The notes under the pieces: model-generated
Seen by the model: only the letters and a program-made list of their open reading frames with translations
Told to the model about the DNA's origin: nothing
Databases searched by the model: none
Shown: positions 34,056 to 44,339 of the stretch, piece by piece
Numbering within the stretch: position 1 is the first letter of the stretch
How the letters are laid out: each line of letters opens with the position of its first letter
Source of the DNA: Megaleporinus macrocephalus
Lineage: Eukaryota > Chordata > Actinopteri > Characiformes > Anostomidae
Reading direction: 5' to 3'
Length of the DNA: 64,000 nt
Assembly: GCA_021613375.1 (NCBI GenBank)
Contig: CM038715.1
Location: forward strand, 4,632,263-4,696,262
Position numbers and translations under genes: made by a program

Positions 34056-35668
34056 CAGACGCATTCCAGAAAAATAGAATATCATGGAAAAGTTGATTCA
34101 TTTCCATAATTCCATTCAAAAAGTTAAACTTTCATAGATTATAGATTCAGGGCCCACAATTTAAATGATTTCAAGTATTTATTTGTTTATTTTTACATAG
34201 TTTGGGCTTCCCGCTCATAAAACCCACAAAAACAGGAATTAAAAAAAATTGAATACTGTGGAGAAATCAGCCCAAATATTGCAGGGCATAAATGTTTTAA
34301 AGTTTTAAAGTCAGTGTGATCATCTACTAAAACTCAAAGCACCTGCACAGATTTCCCCAGTTGTCATTAAATTGCTTCAGTTTGTTTCAATTGTCTCAGT
34401 TCGATTCAATATGGGGAAGACTGCAGACATAACAACTGGCCAGAAGACCATCATTGATACCCTCCATTGGATGGGTAAGCCACGAAAGTTTCCAAGATAA
34501 GGAGGCTGGCTGTTCACAGATTGCTGTGTCCAGGCATATCAATAGTAGGTCTAGTGGAAGGACAAACTGTGGCAGGAGAAGATGCACCGGCAAAAGAGAT
34601 GACCGTGGGCTTCAGTGGATTACCAAAAAGAAAAGATTCAAGAATCTGGCAGAGATCCAGATAGAGTGGAATGAGGCAGCTTAAAAAATCACCACATTCA
34701 GGCGCATCCGGGAGATGGGCTACAACTGTTGGGTTCCTTGGGTCAAGCCACTTCTGAACCTGAGCCAACGTAGGAAGCATCTCAACTGGGCAGAGGAGAA
34801 GAAAGGCTGGACCGTTGGCCAATGGTCCATGGTCCTCTTTTCCGATAAAAGTAAAGTGTGCCTTTTTATTCGGAAATCAAGGTCCAAGGGTTTGGAGGAA
34901 GACGGTGAGGAACAGAACCCAAACTGCTTGAGGTCCAGTGTTAAATATCCACAGTCAGTCATGAGTGCAATGTCTGGTGCAGGTGTTGGTAAACTCCGTT
35001 TTCTTAAATCCAAGGTCACCGCAACAGTCTATCAGAATGTTTTAGAGGACTTCATGATTTCTTCTGCTGAGGATCTGTATGGAGAGGCAGATTTCATCTT
35101 CCAGCAGGACCTGGCCCCTGCCCATGCCGCCAGAAGCACCAAAGCCTGGTTTGATGCCCATGCCATGACAGTGCTTGACTGGCCAGCCAACTCGCCGGAC
35201 CTAAACCCCTTTGAGAATCTGTGGGGTATTTTCAAGAGAAAAATGAGGACCACCAGGCCCAACAACAAAGAAGAGCTGACAGCAAGCATCAAGGAAACCT
35301 GGGCTTCCATAACTTTCAGTTAATGTCACGTCGCATTGAGGGAGTGATTAAAGCAAAAAGATTCCCAATCAAGTATTGCAGATTAACATATCGTTTTGAA
35401 AGTACCATATATTGATTGATTTGATCCTAATTTCTTTTTTTTCTGCAAAAACTGAAAAGTAGTTTGGGCTGATTTCTCCACAGTATTCTATTTTTTAATT
35501 CCTGTTTTTGTGGGTTTTTATGAGCTAGAAGCCCAAATTATGTAAAAAATAAACAAATAAATACTTGATATTGTTTAAATTGTGGGCCCTGAATCTATAA
35601 TCTATGAAAGTTTACGTTTGAACAGAATTATGGAAATTAATCAACTAATTTTCTAGAATAGGTCGGTA
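34056..35668 (+). mobile_element. Tc1-like transposon, near full length, inactive
   Basis: Inverted terminal repeats of about 205-220 bp (34056-34275 and 35463-35668) flank a transposase region at 34411-35400. The long open frame 34715-35323 carries the DDE catalytic core: FSDKSK (first Asp), FQQDLAPAH (second Asp) and SPDLNPFENLW (Glu), with 34 residues between the second Asp and the Glu, the D34E spacing of Tc1. The N-terminal DNA-binding part is in other frames with stops near 34498 and 34682, so the protein cannot be made. TA flanks both ends. Confidence 0.9.
34715..35323 (+). pseudogene. Tc1 transposase, catalytic-domain remnant
   Basis: A 202-residue open frame covering the catalytic half of a Tc1-family transposase, which would normally be about 340 residues. 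The three catalytic acidic residues are present, but the paired helix-turn-helix portion upstream is separated by a frameshift and stop codons, and the C-terminus is cut short by TAA at 35321-35323. The residue after the first Asp is Lys where family members usually have Glu. A transposon relic, not a host gene. Confidence 0.88.
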
Positions 35669-35958
35669 TATCCACCTACTCAGGACACAGCAGTCCATCC
35701 TGTCCTTTCATGCCAGAGGACATAATTTCAGTGTATTAAAACAGTTTAAAACGTTAATTCTTCCCTTACATATCACATTTTGTGACTGGGTGATAGTTGC
35801 AAATGGTTTATACGTCTCATGGGTCAGGAAGGTGGACCCCTTTCAGGATTTTGCGTAGGCCCCCCCAAAGGAGGTCACAGTCGGCTCTGTTCACTAACTG
35901 TGTATTTATTTTATCTTGTAATAAATGCTGTAGGAGGCTAGCATTACTGTTACTGAGG

Positions 35959-36136
35959 GTTGACTGCCTGTGTCCTGTGTCCACTGATGAAGGACTAGAG
36001 GAACACAAACTGTGCAGCAGCAGATGAGCTACTGTCTCTGACCTAACATCTACAAGGTGTATCAACAAGGTAGGAGTGACTAATAGAGTGGACAGTGAGT
36101 GGACACAGTGTTTAAAATTAAAGCAGCACTGCTGAT
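35959..36136. repeat. Fish interspersed repeat (CTAGAGGAACACAAACTGTG family), copy 1
   Basis: The block from CCACTGATGAAGGACTAGAG to AAAGCAGCACTGCTG includes AATAGAGTGGACAGTGAGTG. It closely matches 40798-40940 and agrees with a dispersed fish repeat that I know by sight. Confidence 0.75.
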
Positions 36137-37009
36137 TAGCTGGCTGATTGGTAGCTGCCTCCAGTGGTTGTGACGGTTCTTCTCCCTACCGATGATCTCA
36201 CATGGTTAAATGCTTATCCTAACATGATAAAAACCTGAATGTGTGGGAGAGGAATGTATTAGTCAGAAGATTTTATTCATGGCCTACACCAGTTATTATG
36301 AGAACACGCTTCTTTCTGTAGTGTCTTGAGCACTGAGTGGCCACCAGATTTTGTTGTTGTGTCACTGTGGGTTGTGTTTAAGTTCTGTTACTTTTCCAAA
36401 AGTTTGTAAATATGTGGGTGAGAATGTGTGATCTGAAGAAAATGAACAAAAGTGATCAAAATACTGCCAGACCCTCAGCCTGGGTATACATCAAACAGGG
36501 GTTAGACTAACTGAGACAACACAGTTCTAGATCAGATCATCAGTCCTGGCTTGTGCATGACAGAATGTGGAAGAACCCATCAACAAACTGTAGCGTTCAG
36601 GTACAATGTTTATTACAAGTCCGTCTACTGATATAAACAACTCACCATTTTAGATAATGTTGCATGTAACTTTTATTTTCTTCTATTTTTAATTAAAAAA
36701 AATATTTTATTTACTTCTACTTATATATTTTGTATAAATATATATATTTTTTCATTTTCTTATGCTTATCTGTTGGTGAATGGAGGAGCAGCAAGGTAAG
36801 AGTTTTATTGTACAGTGTAATATGACAATAAAACTCTTGAATCTCGAATCTTCTACTACTCTCACCTTGGAAAGAAGCAAAAAGCAGAAACAAATGTTTC
36901 TGAATATCTCAGGTGACTTTCTGGTGGATGGAAACACACAGTTACACTATTTCTGGTAGAATGTTTGTCTGATTGTCTGAATGTTTATCTCAGTAGGTAT
37001 GTAGCGACA
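36137..37009. other. Intergenic DNA with a LINE-like 3' tail
   Basis: Mostly unremarkable AT-rich sequence. At about 36800-36848, TGACAATAAAACTCTTGAAT followed by CTCGAATC resembles the 3' end of a LINE. Confidence 0.45.
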
Positions 37010-37017
37010 GTATAGTT

Positions 37018-37759
37018 CAGGGATCATCCAATGTGAACCCAAACCGATAAACTATTGAGAACGATTTAAATTTGACTTTGTTTAGAGCTCTTTGTTTCAG
37101 AGCTTTTCTTGTCTTTCCGGTATATGGGCTTGGCACAGTGAACTCACAGACCAATCACGTTTGCTGTAAGGCTCCTCACCGAAGGCTCCTCAGCCAATCA
37201 GATCTGTGCACATTTGGGAGTGGGCAGCAGTCGGAGACTAAAGCGAGTCAGAAAGAATAAGGAGCTCTAAAAACAGAAAAGTGAACAGAGAAAACTGAGT
37301 GTTTAACAGGAACGGTTCTGGAATGGACCTGCTCGTCTAGTTCTGGAGAACACCGCTCTGTACAACCAACATGTTAATCTGTGAAGCTGAGTTAACAAGA
37401 AGACACACGTTTTATTTACTTTCTCTATAAATAAACACTTTAAGATGATCTTTTTTCAAAAGGATTCTGTTTTTTTAAATGTAGCCCTTGTTTTTACTTA
37501 AAGTGAGTAAAAACATTTATTAGAAGTTTATAAATAATTCATTTAGTTCAGCATTTAAACAGTAAATATACTGAATAATACTGAATGGTATTTGTAATAA
37601 GTTTGTCTTTCAGTTGCTAATTGTACATGATGCTGATACTTCAGTAAACAGGATACACCACTGAATCAGAACACACTTTAGAAATGATGACTGTCCGGAC
37701 CTTGGTCTGAGGAGATCTCCTCTAACTGGACCTTACTGAATTCTAATTAAATACCCATG
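37018..37759 (+). mobile_element. Nonautonomous hAT element, copy B (742 bp)
   Basis: Same family and orientation as 15230-15999; it shares GAATGGACCTGCTCGTCTAG and long flanking stretches. The flanks GTATAGTT (37010-37017) and GTATAGGT (37760-37767) are an 8-bp target duplication with one mismatch. The interior is slightly shorter than copy A. Confidence 0.88.
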
Positions 37760-38333
37760 GTATAGGTTGTATAGTGACAGTCCTACCTGTTATCTGTTTC
37801 TCACACTTGTCTAAAAGCTGCTTTATTGATGCTTAAATCAGAAACTGATGACTGATTACTGAACAAACAGTTGTGCACTCTAAAGTTCATATGGGTGCCA
37901 ACAAGGTTTAGAACTATGATAGTGTTTCTGTAAGCAGTTTTACATTTATACATATAAATTTACATTTATACATTATCTGTGTTTTTGTATGAGTTCGGTG
38001 TTGTATAACAATTTATAGAAACGACTGAAAGCAATGAAAATATGTTAACATATTTAATTCAACTTTTTAGAGATAAAGAAAAACTCAATCAGGCTGTACT
38101 AGCAACTAGCAGCACATTTTATACATATTTACAAAACATTTCATCAACCACTTTTCATTTTAGCTGAAGACCTAGCAGGAGGAGTAGGAGGAGTAAGTGA
38201 TTTAAAGTGGAATAAGACTGAGCAGGAGAGGAAGAGGAATTGTTAAGTTAGATCCTATACAACATATATTTCAACATGTTCTATGCGTGATTTGAACTGT
38301 GTTGACAGCACATAGTACATCAATAGTATATAT

Positions 38334-39172
38334 CAGTGGTATTTAATTAGAGTCAGTAAGGTCCAATTAGAGGAGATCTCCTCAGGCCAAGGTCCGGACC
38401 ATCATCATTTCTAACGTGTGTTCTGATTCAGTGGTGTATCCTGTTTACTGAAGTAGTCTAGTATCAGCATCTTATACCATCAGCTACTGAAACACCAACA
38501 CATCACACATACCGTTCAGTATATTTCAGTATATTTACTGTTCAAATGCTGAACTGAAATACTTAATAACTTAATACATGTTTTTTAACACTTTAAGTAA
38601 AAACAAGGGCTACATTTAAAATGCTTTTGAAAAAAAGTGTATCATAAAGTGTTAATTTATAATAAAAAGTAAATAAAATGTTTAGTCTTGTTAACTGAGT
38701 TTCACATCTTAACAGTTTATCTCTCTCTCGTATTCCTCCACACTTTCTCTTGTTCAGTGAGAGAAGTGAGCTCTTGGTTGTTCAGCCAGGACTTTAAATC
38801 TGAGCTGAAATTGTGTTAGGACCATTCTCACTCACATATGAGATATCCGGAACGTTCTGTGTGGAGCGTACATCTGTCTCTGTCCATTTGTGTTTGGAAA
38901 GTCGTTTTTCATCGTCTACTGACTCGCTTTATTCTCCGACTGCTGCTTCTCGCCTGTGTGCACTCCCGAATCTGCACAGATCTGATTGGCTGAGGAGCGC
39001 GTTGGTGATTTTACTACGCACGTGATTGGTCTGTGAGGTTACTGCACTGCAAAGCACAAAAACACATGAAATGTCAACATTAAATTCTTCTTAATAGATT
39101 ATCAGTTTGGGTTCGCATTGGACAACATCTGGGTCCGGACCCAGACCACGGTCCGCCTATTACTGACCCCTG
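38334..39172 (-). mobile_element. Nonautonomous hAT element, copy C, inverted (839 bp)
   Basis: Reads in the opposite direction to copies A and B: the CAGGGGTCAGTAATAGGC end is at the right. The flanks GTATATAT (38326-38333) and GTATATAG (39173-39180) form an 8-bp target duplication with one mismatch. The interior matches copy D better than A or B, including the AGATATCTCATATG-type segment near 38840. Confidence 0.88.
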
Positions 39173-39379
39173 GTATATAGTATAGTACAGTGTACATTGT
39201 AGTACATTTTCTTTCAGTGTGGAAGACAGAGACTAAGAACAAAAGTTGAAATATGCAAATATTTAAAATTAGAATAATAACACATACTGATCAACTGTGA
39301 GTGGTATTATTGAAAGTGGAAGTGTTTAGAAACCTGGCAATAACATCACCAAAATTTGTGTGCCAGGAGCTTTATGGTA

Positions 39380-39875
39380 TGGGTTTCCATGGCCAAGTAG
39401 ATGCATGCAAGGCTTGCATTACCAAACACAATGCCAAGAGTCAGATAAAACGATATAAAGTGCCACCACTTGACTCTGAAGCAGTGGAAACATGTTCTGT
39501 GCAGTAATGAATCATGCTTCATCCGAGTTTGGCGATGCCAGGAGAACATTACCTCTCTGAATGCATGCGCTGACTGCAAAGTTTGGTGGAGGAGGGATAA
39601 TGCTATGGGGTTGTTTTTCTTAGTTCTAGTGAAGAACAGTTTAGGGAAGTGCCCCAGTGTACAAAGCAAAGGCTGTAAAGACTGTTTTGTGGCCCACACA
39701 AATCTTAGAAAGCCTTGCCAGAAGAGTGTAAGCTGTTATAGCTGCAAAGCGGGGACAAACTCCAAATTAACGCCTAGGCATTTAGAATGGGATGTCATAA
39801 AAGCTCTAGAAGGTATACTGTGTAGGTGTCCAGATATTTTTGTCCATAGAGTGTATGTCAGTCGTGAAGGCATAT
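39380..39875 (+). mobile_element. Decayed, internally deleted Tc1-like element
   Basis: The sequence GTTTGGCGATGCCAGGAGAA, the GGTGGAGGAGGGATAATGCTATGGGGTTG region and the right part (GTTATAGCTGCAAAG, then GTGTCCAGATATTTTTGTCC) correspond to separated parts of a common fish Tc1-like transposon. The centre of the transposase, including the second catalytic Asp region, is missing. A 186-codon open frame through it is chance. Confidence 0.75.
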
Positions 39876-40044
39876 CCAGAAAAACAGTCTTGTTTGTTGT
39901 AAAGGATGAAGAGAGATTGGAAGATGAGCATACACACATGCATAATTACTGCTTTAGGTACATAAACACATTAAACATAAGTGAAAAGAATACTTATTAT
40001 TATGCAATAATAAGAAAAAATAATTATTAATTATGCAATAAATA

Positions 40045-40186
40045 GCCCCCTTAAACTTCAGTTATCAGGACCCCCACTGGATCATTCTGAGCACTGAGGG
40101 ATTGTGGTGTGTAGACACTGCAGTGCTGCTCACAGTGTCACTGCTGGACTGAGAACAGTCCACCAACCAAAAATGTTCTCAAGAAG
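40045..40186. repeat. Left half of fish interspersed repeat split by hAT copy D
   Basis: Contains GGATCATTCTGAGCACTGAG and ACTGAGAACAGTCCACCAAC, which I recall as the other half of the repeat whose remainder lies at 40798-40974. The hAT element sits between the halves. Confidence 0.6.
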
Positions 40187-40797
40187 CAGCCGTCGGAGAA
40201 TGAAGCGAGTCAGGCGGCGAGCTCTAAAACAAAAAAAGTAGACGTGAAAAACGACTTTTCAACCAGGAATGGACCGAGACAGATGTACGCTCCACACAGA
40301 ACATTCCAGATATCTCATATGAGTGTGAGAATGGTCCTACCACAATTTCAGCCCAGGTTTAAAGTCACAACCAAGAGCTCACTTCTCTCACTGAACAAGA
40401 GAAAGTGTGGAGGAATATAAGAGAGAGAGATAAACTTTTAAGATGTGAAACTCAGTTAACAAGACTAAACATTTTATTTACTTTTTATTATAAATAAACA
40501 CTTTATGATGCACTTCTTTTTCAAAATCATTTTAAATGTAGTCCTTGTTTTTTCCTTAATTAGTGCTGAAAAACATTTATCAAGTTATTATGTATTTCAG
40601 TTCAGCATTAAAACAGTATACTGAAATATACTGAACTGTTTCAGTAGCTGATGGTATAAGATGCTGATACTAGACTACTTCAGTAAACAGGATACACCAC
40701 TGAATCAGAACACAAGTTAGAAATGATGATGGTCCAGACCTTGGCCTGAGGAAATCTCCTCTAACTGGACCTTACTGACTCTAATTAAACACCCCTG
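40187..40797 (+). mobile_element. Nonautonomous hAT element, copy D (left-truncated)
   Basis: Shares GAATGAAGCGAGTCAG, TATTATAAATAAACACTTTA and ATTAAACACCCCTG (right terminus) with copies A-C. The left CAGGGGT end is missing; similarity begins inside the element. It is closest to copy C, which is inverted relative to it 1 kb to the left. Confidence 0.82.
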
Positions 40798-40974
40798 CAC
40801 TAGAGGAACACAAACTGTGCAGTAGCAGATGAGCTATTGTCTCTGTCTGTACATCTAAAAGGTGGATCAACAAGGTAGCAGTGTCTAATAGAGTGGACAG
40901 TGAGTGGACACAGTGTTTAAAACTAAAGCAGCACTGCTGTGTCTGATCCACTCATACCTGCACCTGTATGGTAA
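40798..40974. repeat. Fish interspersed repeat, copy 2 (right half)
   Basis: CACTAGAGGAACACAAACTG through AATAGAGTGGACAGTGAGTG to GTGTCTGATCCACTCATACC. It matches 35995-36136 and extends further. Confidence 0.75.
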
Positions 40975-41119
40975 GTGGAGCTGATAGAGTAGATACAAGA
41001 GAGGCATACTTAATGAAGTAGCTGGTCTGTGTATTATATTTTTTTAAAAATTCTCAATGAAGTTTGTGTTTTACTATCTTAGCCACTAGATGGAGCCACT
41101 GTGCTTCCTTCTCCTCAGC

Positions 41120-41300
41120 TCTCAAGTCAAGTCAAGTCAAGTGGGTTTTATTGTCATTTCAACTACATACAGAGTACACAGTGAAACGAAACAACGTTCC
41201 TCCAGAACCATGGTGCAACATAGTGCATACAAGACACAAGTGCAACACAAACAAACAAGTGCAGACAGACAACACAACACAACACAACACAGTAATAAAT
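41120..41300 (-). mobile_element. LINE 3' UTR fragment with (ACTTG)n tail
   Basis: On the minus strand GTTTCGTTTCACTGTGTACT and TTGAAATGACAATAAAACCC end in an ACTTG-type repeat (CAAGT on the plus strand). This is the recurring 3' end of a fish Rex1/L2-type LINE. The head grades into ACAAC and AAT repeats. Confidence 0.65.
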
Positions 41301-41370
41301 AGTAAATAATAATAATAATAGTAATAATAATAATAATAGTAATAATAATAATAATAGTAATAATAAATAG
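41285..41370. repeat. (AAT)n microsatellite
   Basis: AATAATAAT and AGTAATAAT steps, imperfect, about 85 bp. Confidence 0.9.
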
Positions 41371-41444
41371 AGTCCAGTGAGGTAGTAAAGTTATTAGTGC
41401 AATGCTTTGTGCAAAAATACTTCCCTTTTTTATCTGGGGTAAAT

Positions 41445-41451
<7 letters not shown>

Positions 41452-41498
<47 letters not shown>
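41452..41498. repeat. (GA)n microsatellite
   Basis: About 23 uninterrupted GA units followed by a short TG run. Confidence 0.95.
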
Positions 41499-41500
<2 letters not shown>

Positions 41501-41719
41501 TGTGTACATGTACCAGAAAAGATATCAGTGCATGTCATTCATCTACAGCCTGTTCCTCTTACACCAATGTACAAGCTTATTAGCACACCATACAGTTCCA
41601 TACCAATCTAAATGTTTTAGAGCATCTGTTAAACAGAATTAAACCTCTGAACTTTATTTTTCTGTTGCTGTACCGCTTAGTCAGGTATAAGAGACCACAG
41701 TCAGACAGACAGACATTTA

Positions 41720-41800
41720 CATTTATATTTACATCCACGGCATTTAGCAGACGCTCCTATCCTGAGCGACTTACACAAGTGCTTAGCGTTCAGTTAGAGT
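41720..41800. mobile_element. Angel-like MITE fragment
   Basis: CGGCATTTAGCAGACGCTCC, then TATCCTGAGCGACTTACA, is a very widespread fish repeat end similar to the zebrafish Angel element. No partner end was found nearby. Confidence 0.55.
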
Positions 41801-42473
41801 ATGAATATCTCTATCTAGTACAAACAGGATTAGATCTAAACTACTCTTATACTCAGTGCTTAATTTGTGCTGGATCTTGCCAGAACAAGATCCGGCACCT
41901 CTCATATTTCAGGTATCTGTGTTCCAGAACTTATTTATGTGGATCCACCACCTCTTTGATGTCTTTTTTTTGTAGGACACCAAAAACTATTCGTCCAGTG
42001 GCATCTCTGAGATGTTATGGTTGCAGCTCCTTACTGCGTTCATTAAAGCTAGGATTATTTTATTGTATAGAATGCTACTATGTTAGATAAAGCACTGTTG
42101 TGTCTATGCGTTCCAGGACCTTTTGCCTCACTACCACTTGCTTGATCACCCCACCTTTAGTGTTCCATTACCTGATGTTTTACAAATTAAGCACTGCTTA
42201 TACTCAAACACTGCTATAAACAAGTGTCAGTGCTGATACCTAGAAAGAAGACAACAAAATATAAGATTAGACGCAGAGCAACACCTAGCAAGACTGGAAT
42301 ACATACAGAGAAGAGAATAAATACAGTATCAGTGCAGTACTTAGCCAGAGTTCCTAGAAGATCAAGTACAATTATGGTTTATACCAATGCTTCAGTAGAT
42401 CAGTGCTTATAAGAGCTTCACAAAGAGATGGTGGTCTTCAGACAGACATAGATTTATCACAGAGATATTCATG

Positions 42474-42521
42474 CACACACACACACACACACATACACAC
42501 ACACACATACACACACACATT
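42474..42521. repeat. (CA)n microsatellite
   Basis: Interrupted by three CATA steps; about 48 bp. Confidence 0.9.
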
Positions 42522-42705
42522 GCACACGACACTTCTAGATATAGACTGAAAAAAGTGTGGGAGGCCTAAAAGGGAAAGAGTTGAACAAGTTCCCACGAGA
42601 AAGCTCCTGTCGTGTGCCTCTCTGCCGGAAGCTGCGGTCATTGTGGTTTCACTCGGTGTATAGAACAGTGCATCTGCCTGGCGGAGAGAGACAGCATCGC
42701 AGAAC

Positions 42706-42790
42706 ACTGATCTACAGAACACTGATCTGCAGAACGCTGATCTACAGAACGCTGATCTGCTGAGCATTGTAACTGCAGAACACTGTACCT
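42706..42790. repeat. Small minisatellite, 15-bp unit
   Basis: Repeats of CTGATCTACAGAACG and CTGATCTGCAGAACG, four clear copies with degenerate edges. Confidence 0.75.
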
Positions 42791-44335
42791 GCAGTCAGTT
42801 TCAGACAAGCCAGCTCAAACAGCACCTCCATTTAATGAGCATGTTTCAGATTAGCACTGACAGGCTGTGTTGATCCGGGTACAAATCACAGTTCTAATCA
42901 AATCACACTTACACATATTAGTCACGTGCACTAGAACAGGTCACAGGAAGGTCACGCTGATGCGATCAGGTCAAAAAGTCCCTCTGAAGTCTCACAGGAA
43001 GTCATACCCAACCAAAACCACAGACAGGCGACCGTTGTGTCGCACCATGCCTCCCAGGGTCAGGCCTGAGCTCCGTTTACAACAGCAATCTAAAAGAAAG
43101 TATTTACAGAATTAGTCACATTTTATACAGAAATAAGAAAATCAAAACGAGTAGAGGCAGACTGGAAGACCCCTGCTTTTGTTGCTGTGGCACCCCCCCA
43201 AGGAAAGAGTTCTTGAACACTTTGAATAAATGATTATTTTATTATTTCGTAGAGTATACTATTCTATTTAAGATTTCATTTTTAAGGGTTTGCATTAAAA
43301 TGGTATGGTGATAATGAAATGCTGTAAAGAGGTATTCAAACATGAGTACTCCATTCAACTCTGGGTCCTCAACTGAATGGGATCGTTGTGGAGCTTTTAC
43401 AAAAACAGAGCTTTCCATTTGACTCAGGTTAAGCACTGATTGGTATAATTTGTTGACACAGTCATTTTCATGCTCGCTTTAGCCATGGAAAACGGTGCCC
43501 TGCCACAGAGACCCCGTACATTACAGGAGGCTCTTGAAGACGTCTGCACGCTCCACTGAGAATAGGCCTGCTTGGCTGTGGTCCACAGCTGTCGTGAGAA
43601 AGAGCGACTCTGTTTACCGAGCTTAAAGTATCACCAATCAGAAATCGAGGCCAGTACTAATATTCCTGAAACTGAAATTGAGCGCTCAATCGAAAATAAG
43701 CAAATTTTTAAAGATAACAACGGGGTGGTTTTTAAACCTGTGTAACTTTATTCATTTTAATCTGGTAGCGTGTTTAACGTTTCTAAAAGATTTGTGCAGT
43801 GGATTCAGTTGGCTGCTCAGTTTGACCTCAAACTGGTGAAAAACCTGGACTCTACTGTAGCATCAGATTGTGATTTAGGTTATGAACTTTTTGTTGCCAC
43901 AAAGGAACAATTGGTGGATATACACTAAGTTTGTGATGGCAATACTTAACAAAATCGGCCACATCGCTTAGCCCAGATCCTATTGTTACAGCTTCCTTTT
44001 TGAATGTTTTAAAAATGTACACTAAGCCCTTATTTTACATATGATAAGATTTTGCATCATGATTTCTATCCAGTGTCTTACTCTAATCTCTATTCAGTCT
44101 TTCTTATTGCTTTGCCACTCTCAATAGGAACCCTTATTTAATGTTTCACAGCGAATATTATCTTTTTTTCAGATAATAAGAGTCAGCTTTTTTAAAAATC
44201 AAATTGTAATAAACATATTTTGCAAGATATAGAATTTCTATTTCAAGTGTGATCATTTACTGTTCTACTCAATGGCAGCCAGCAGAGTCTATGACAGTGA
44301 TATGTGGGGTCCAAGCCTCAACTTTATGCCTATGT
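42791..44335. other. Intergenic DNA left of the tandem array
   Basis: No gene or named repeat recognised in this AT-rich stretch. Confidence 0.45.
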
Positions 44336-44339
44336 TTAA

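Noticed and set aside
39470..40030. 186-codon open frame on the plus strand, possible gene
   Set aside because: It lies across a deleted Tc1-like transposon and into flanking AT-rich DNA; the nucleotide match to transposon pieces explains it and the amino acids fit no protein in that frame.
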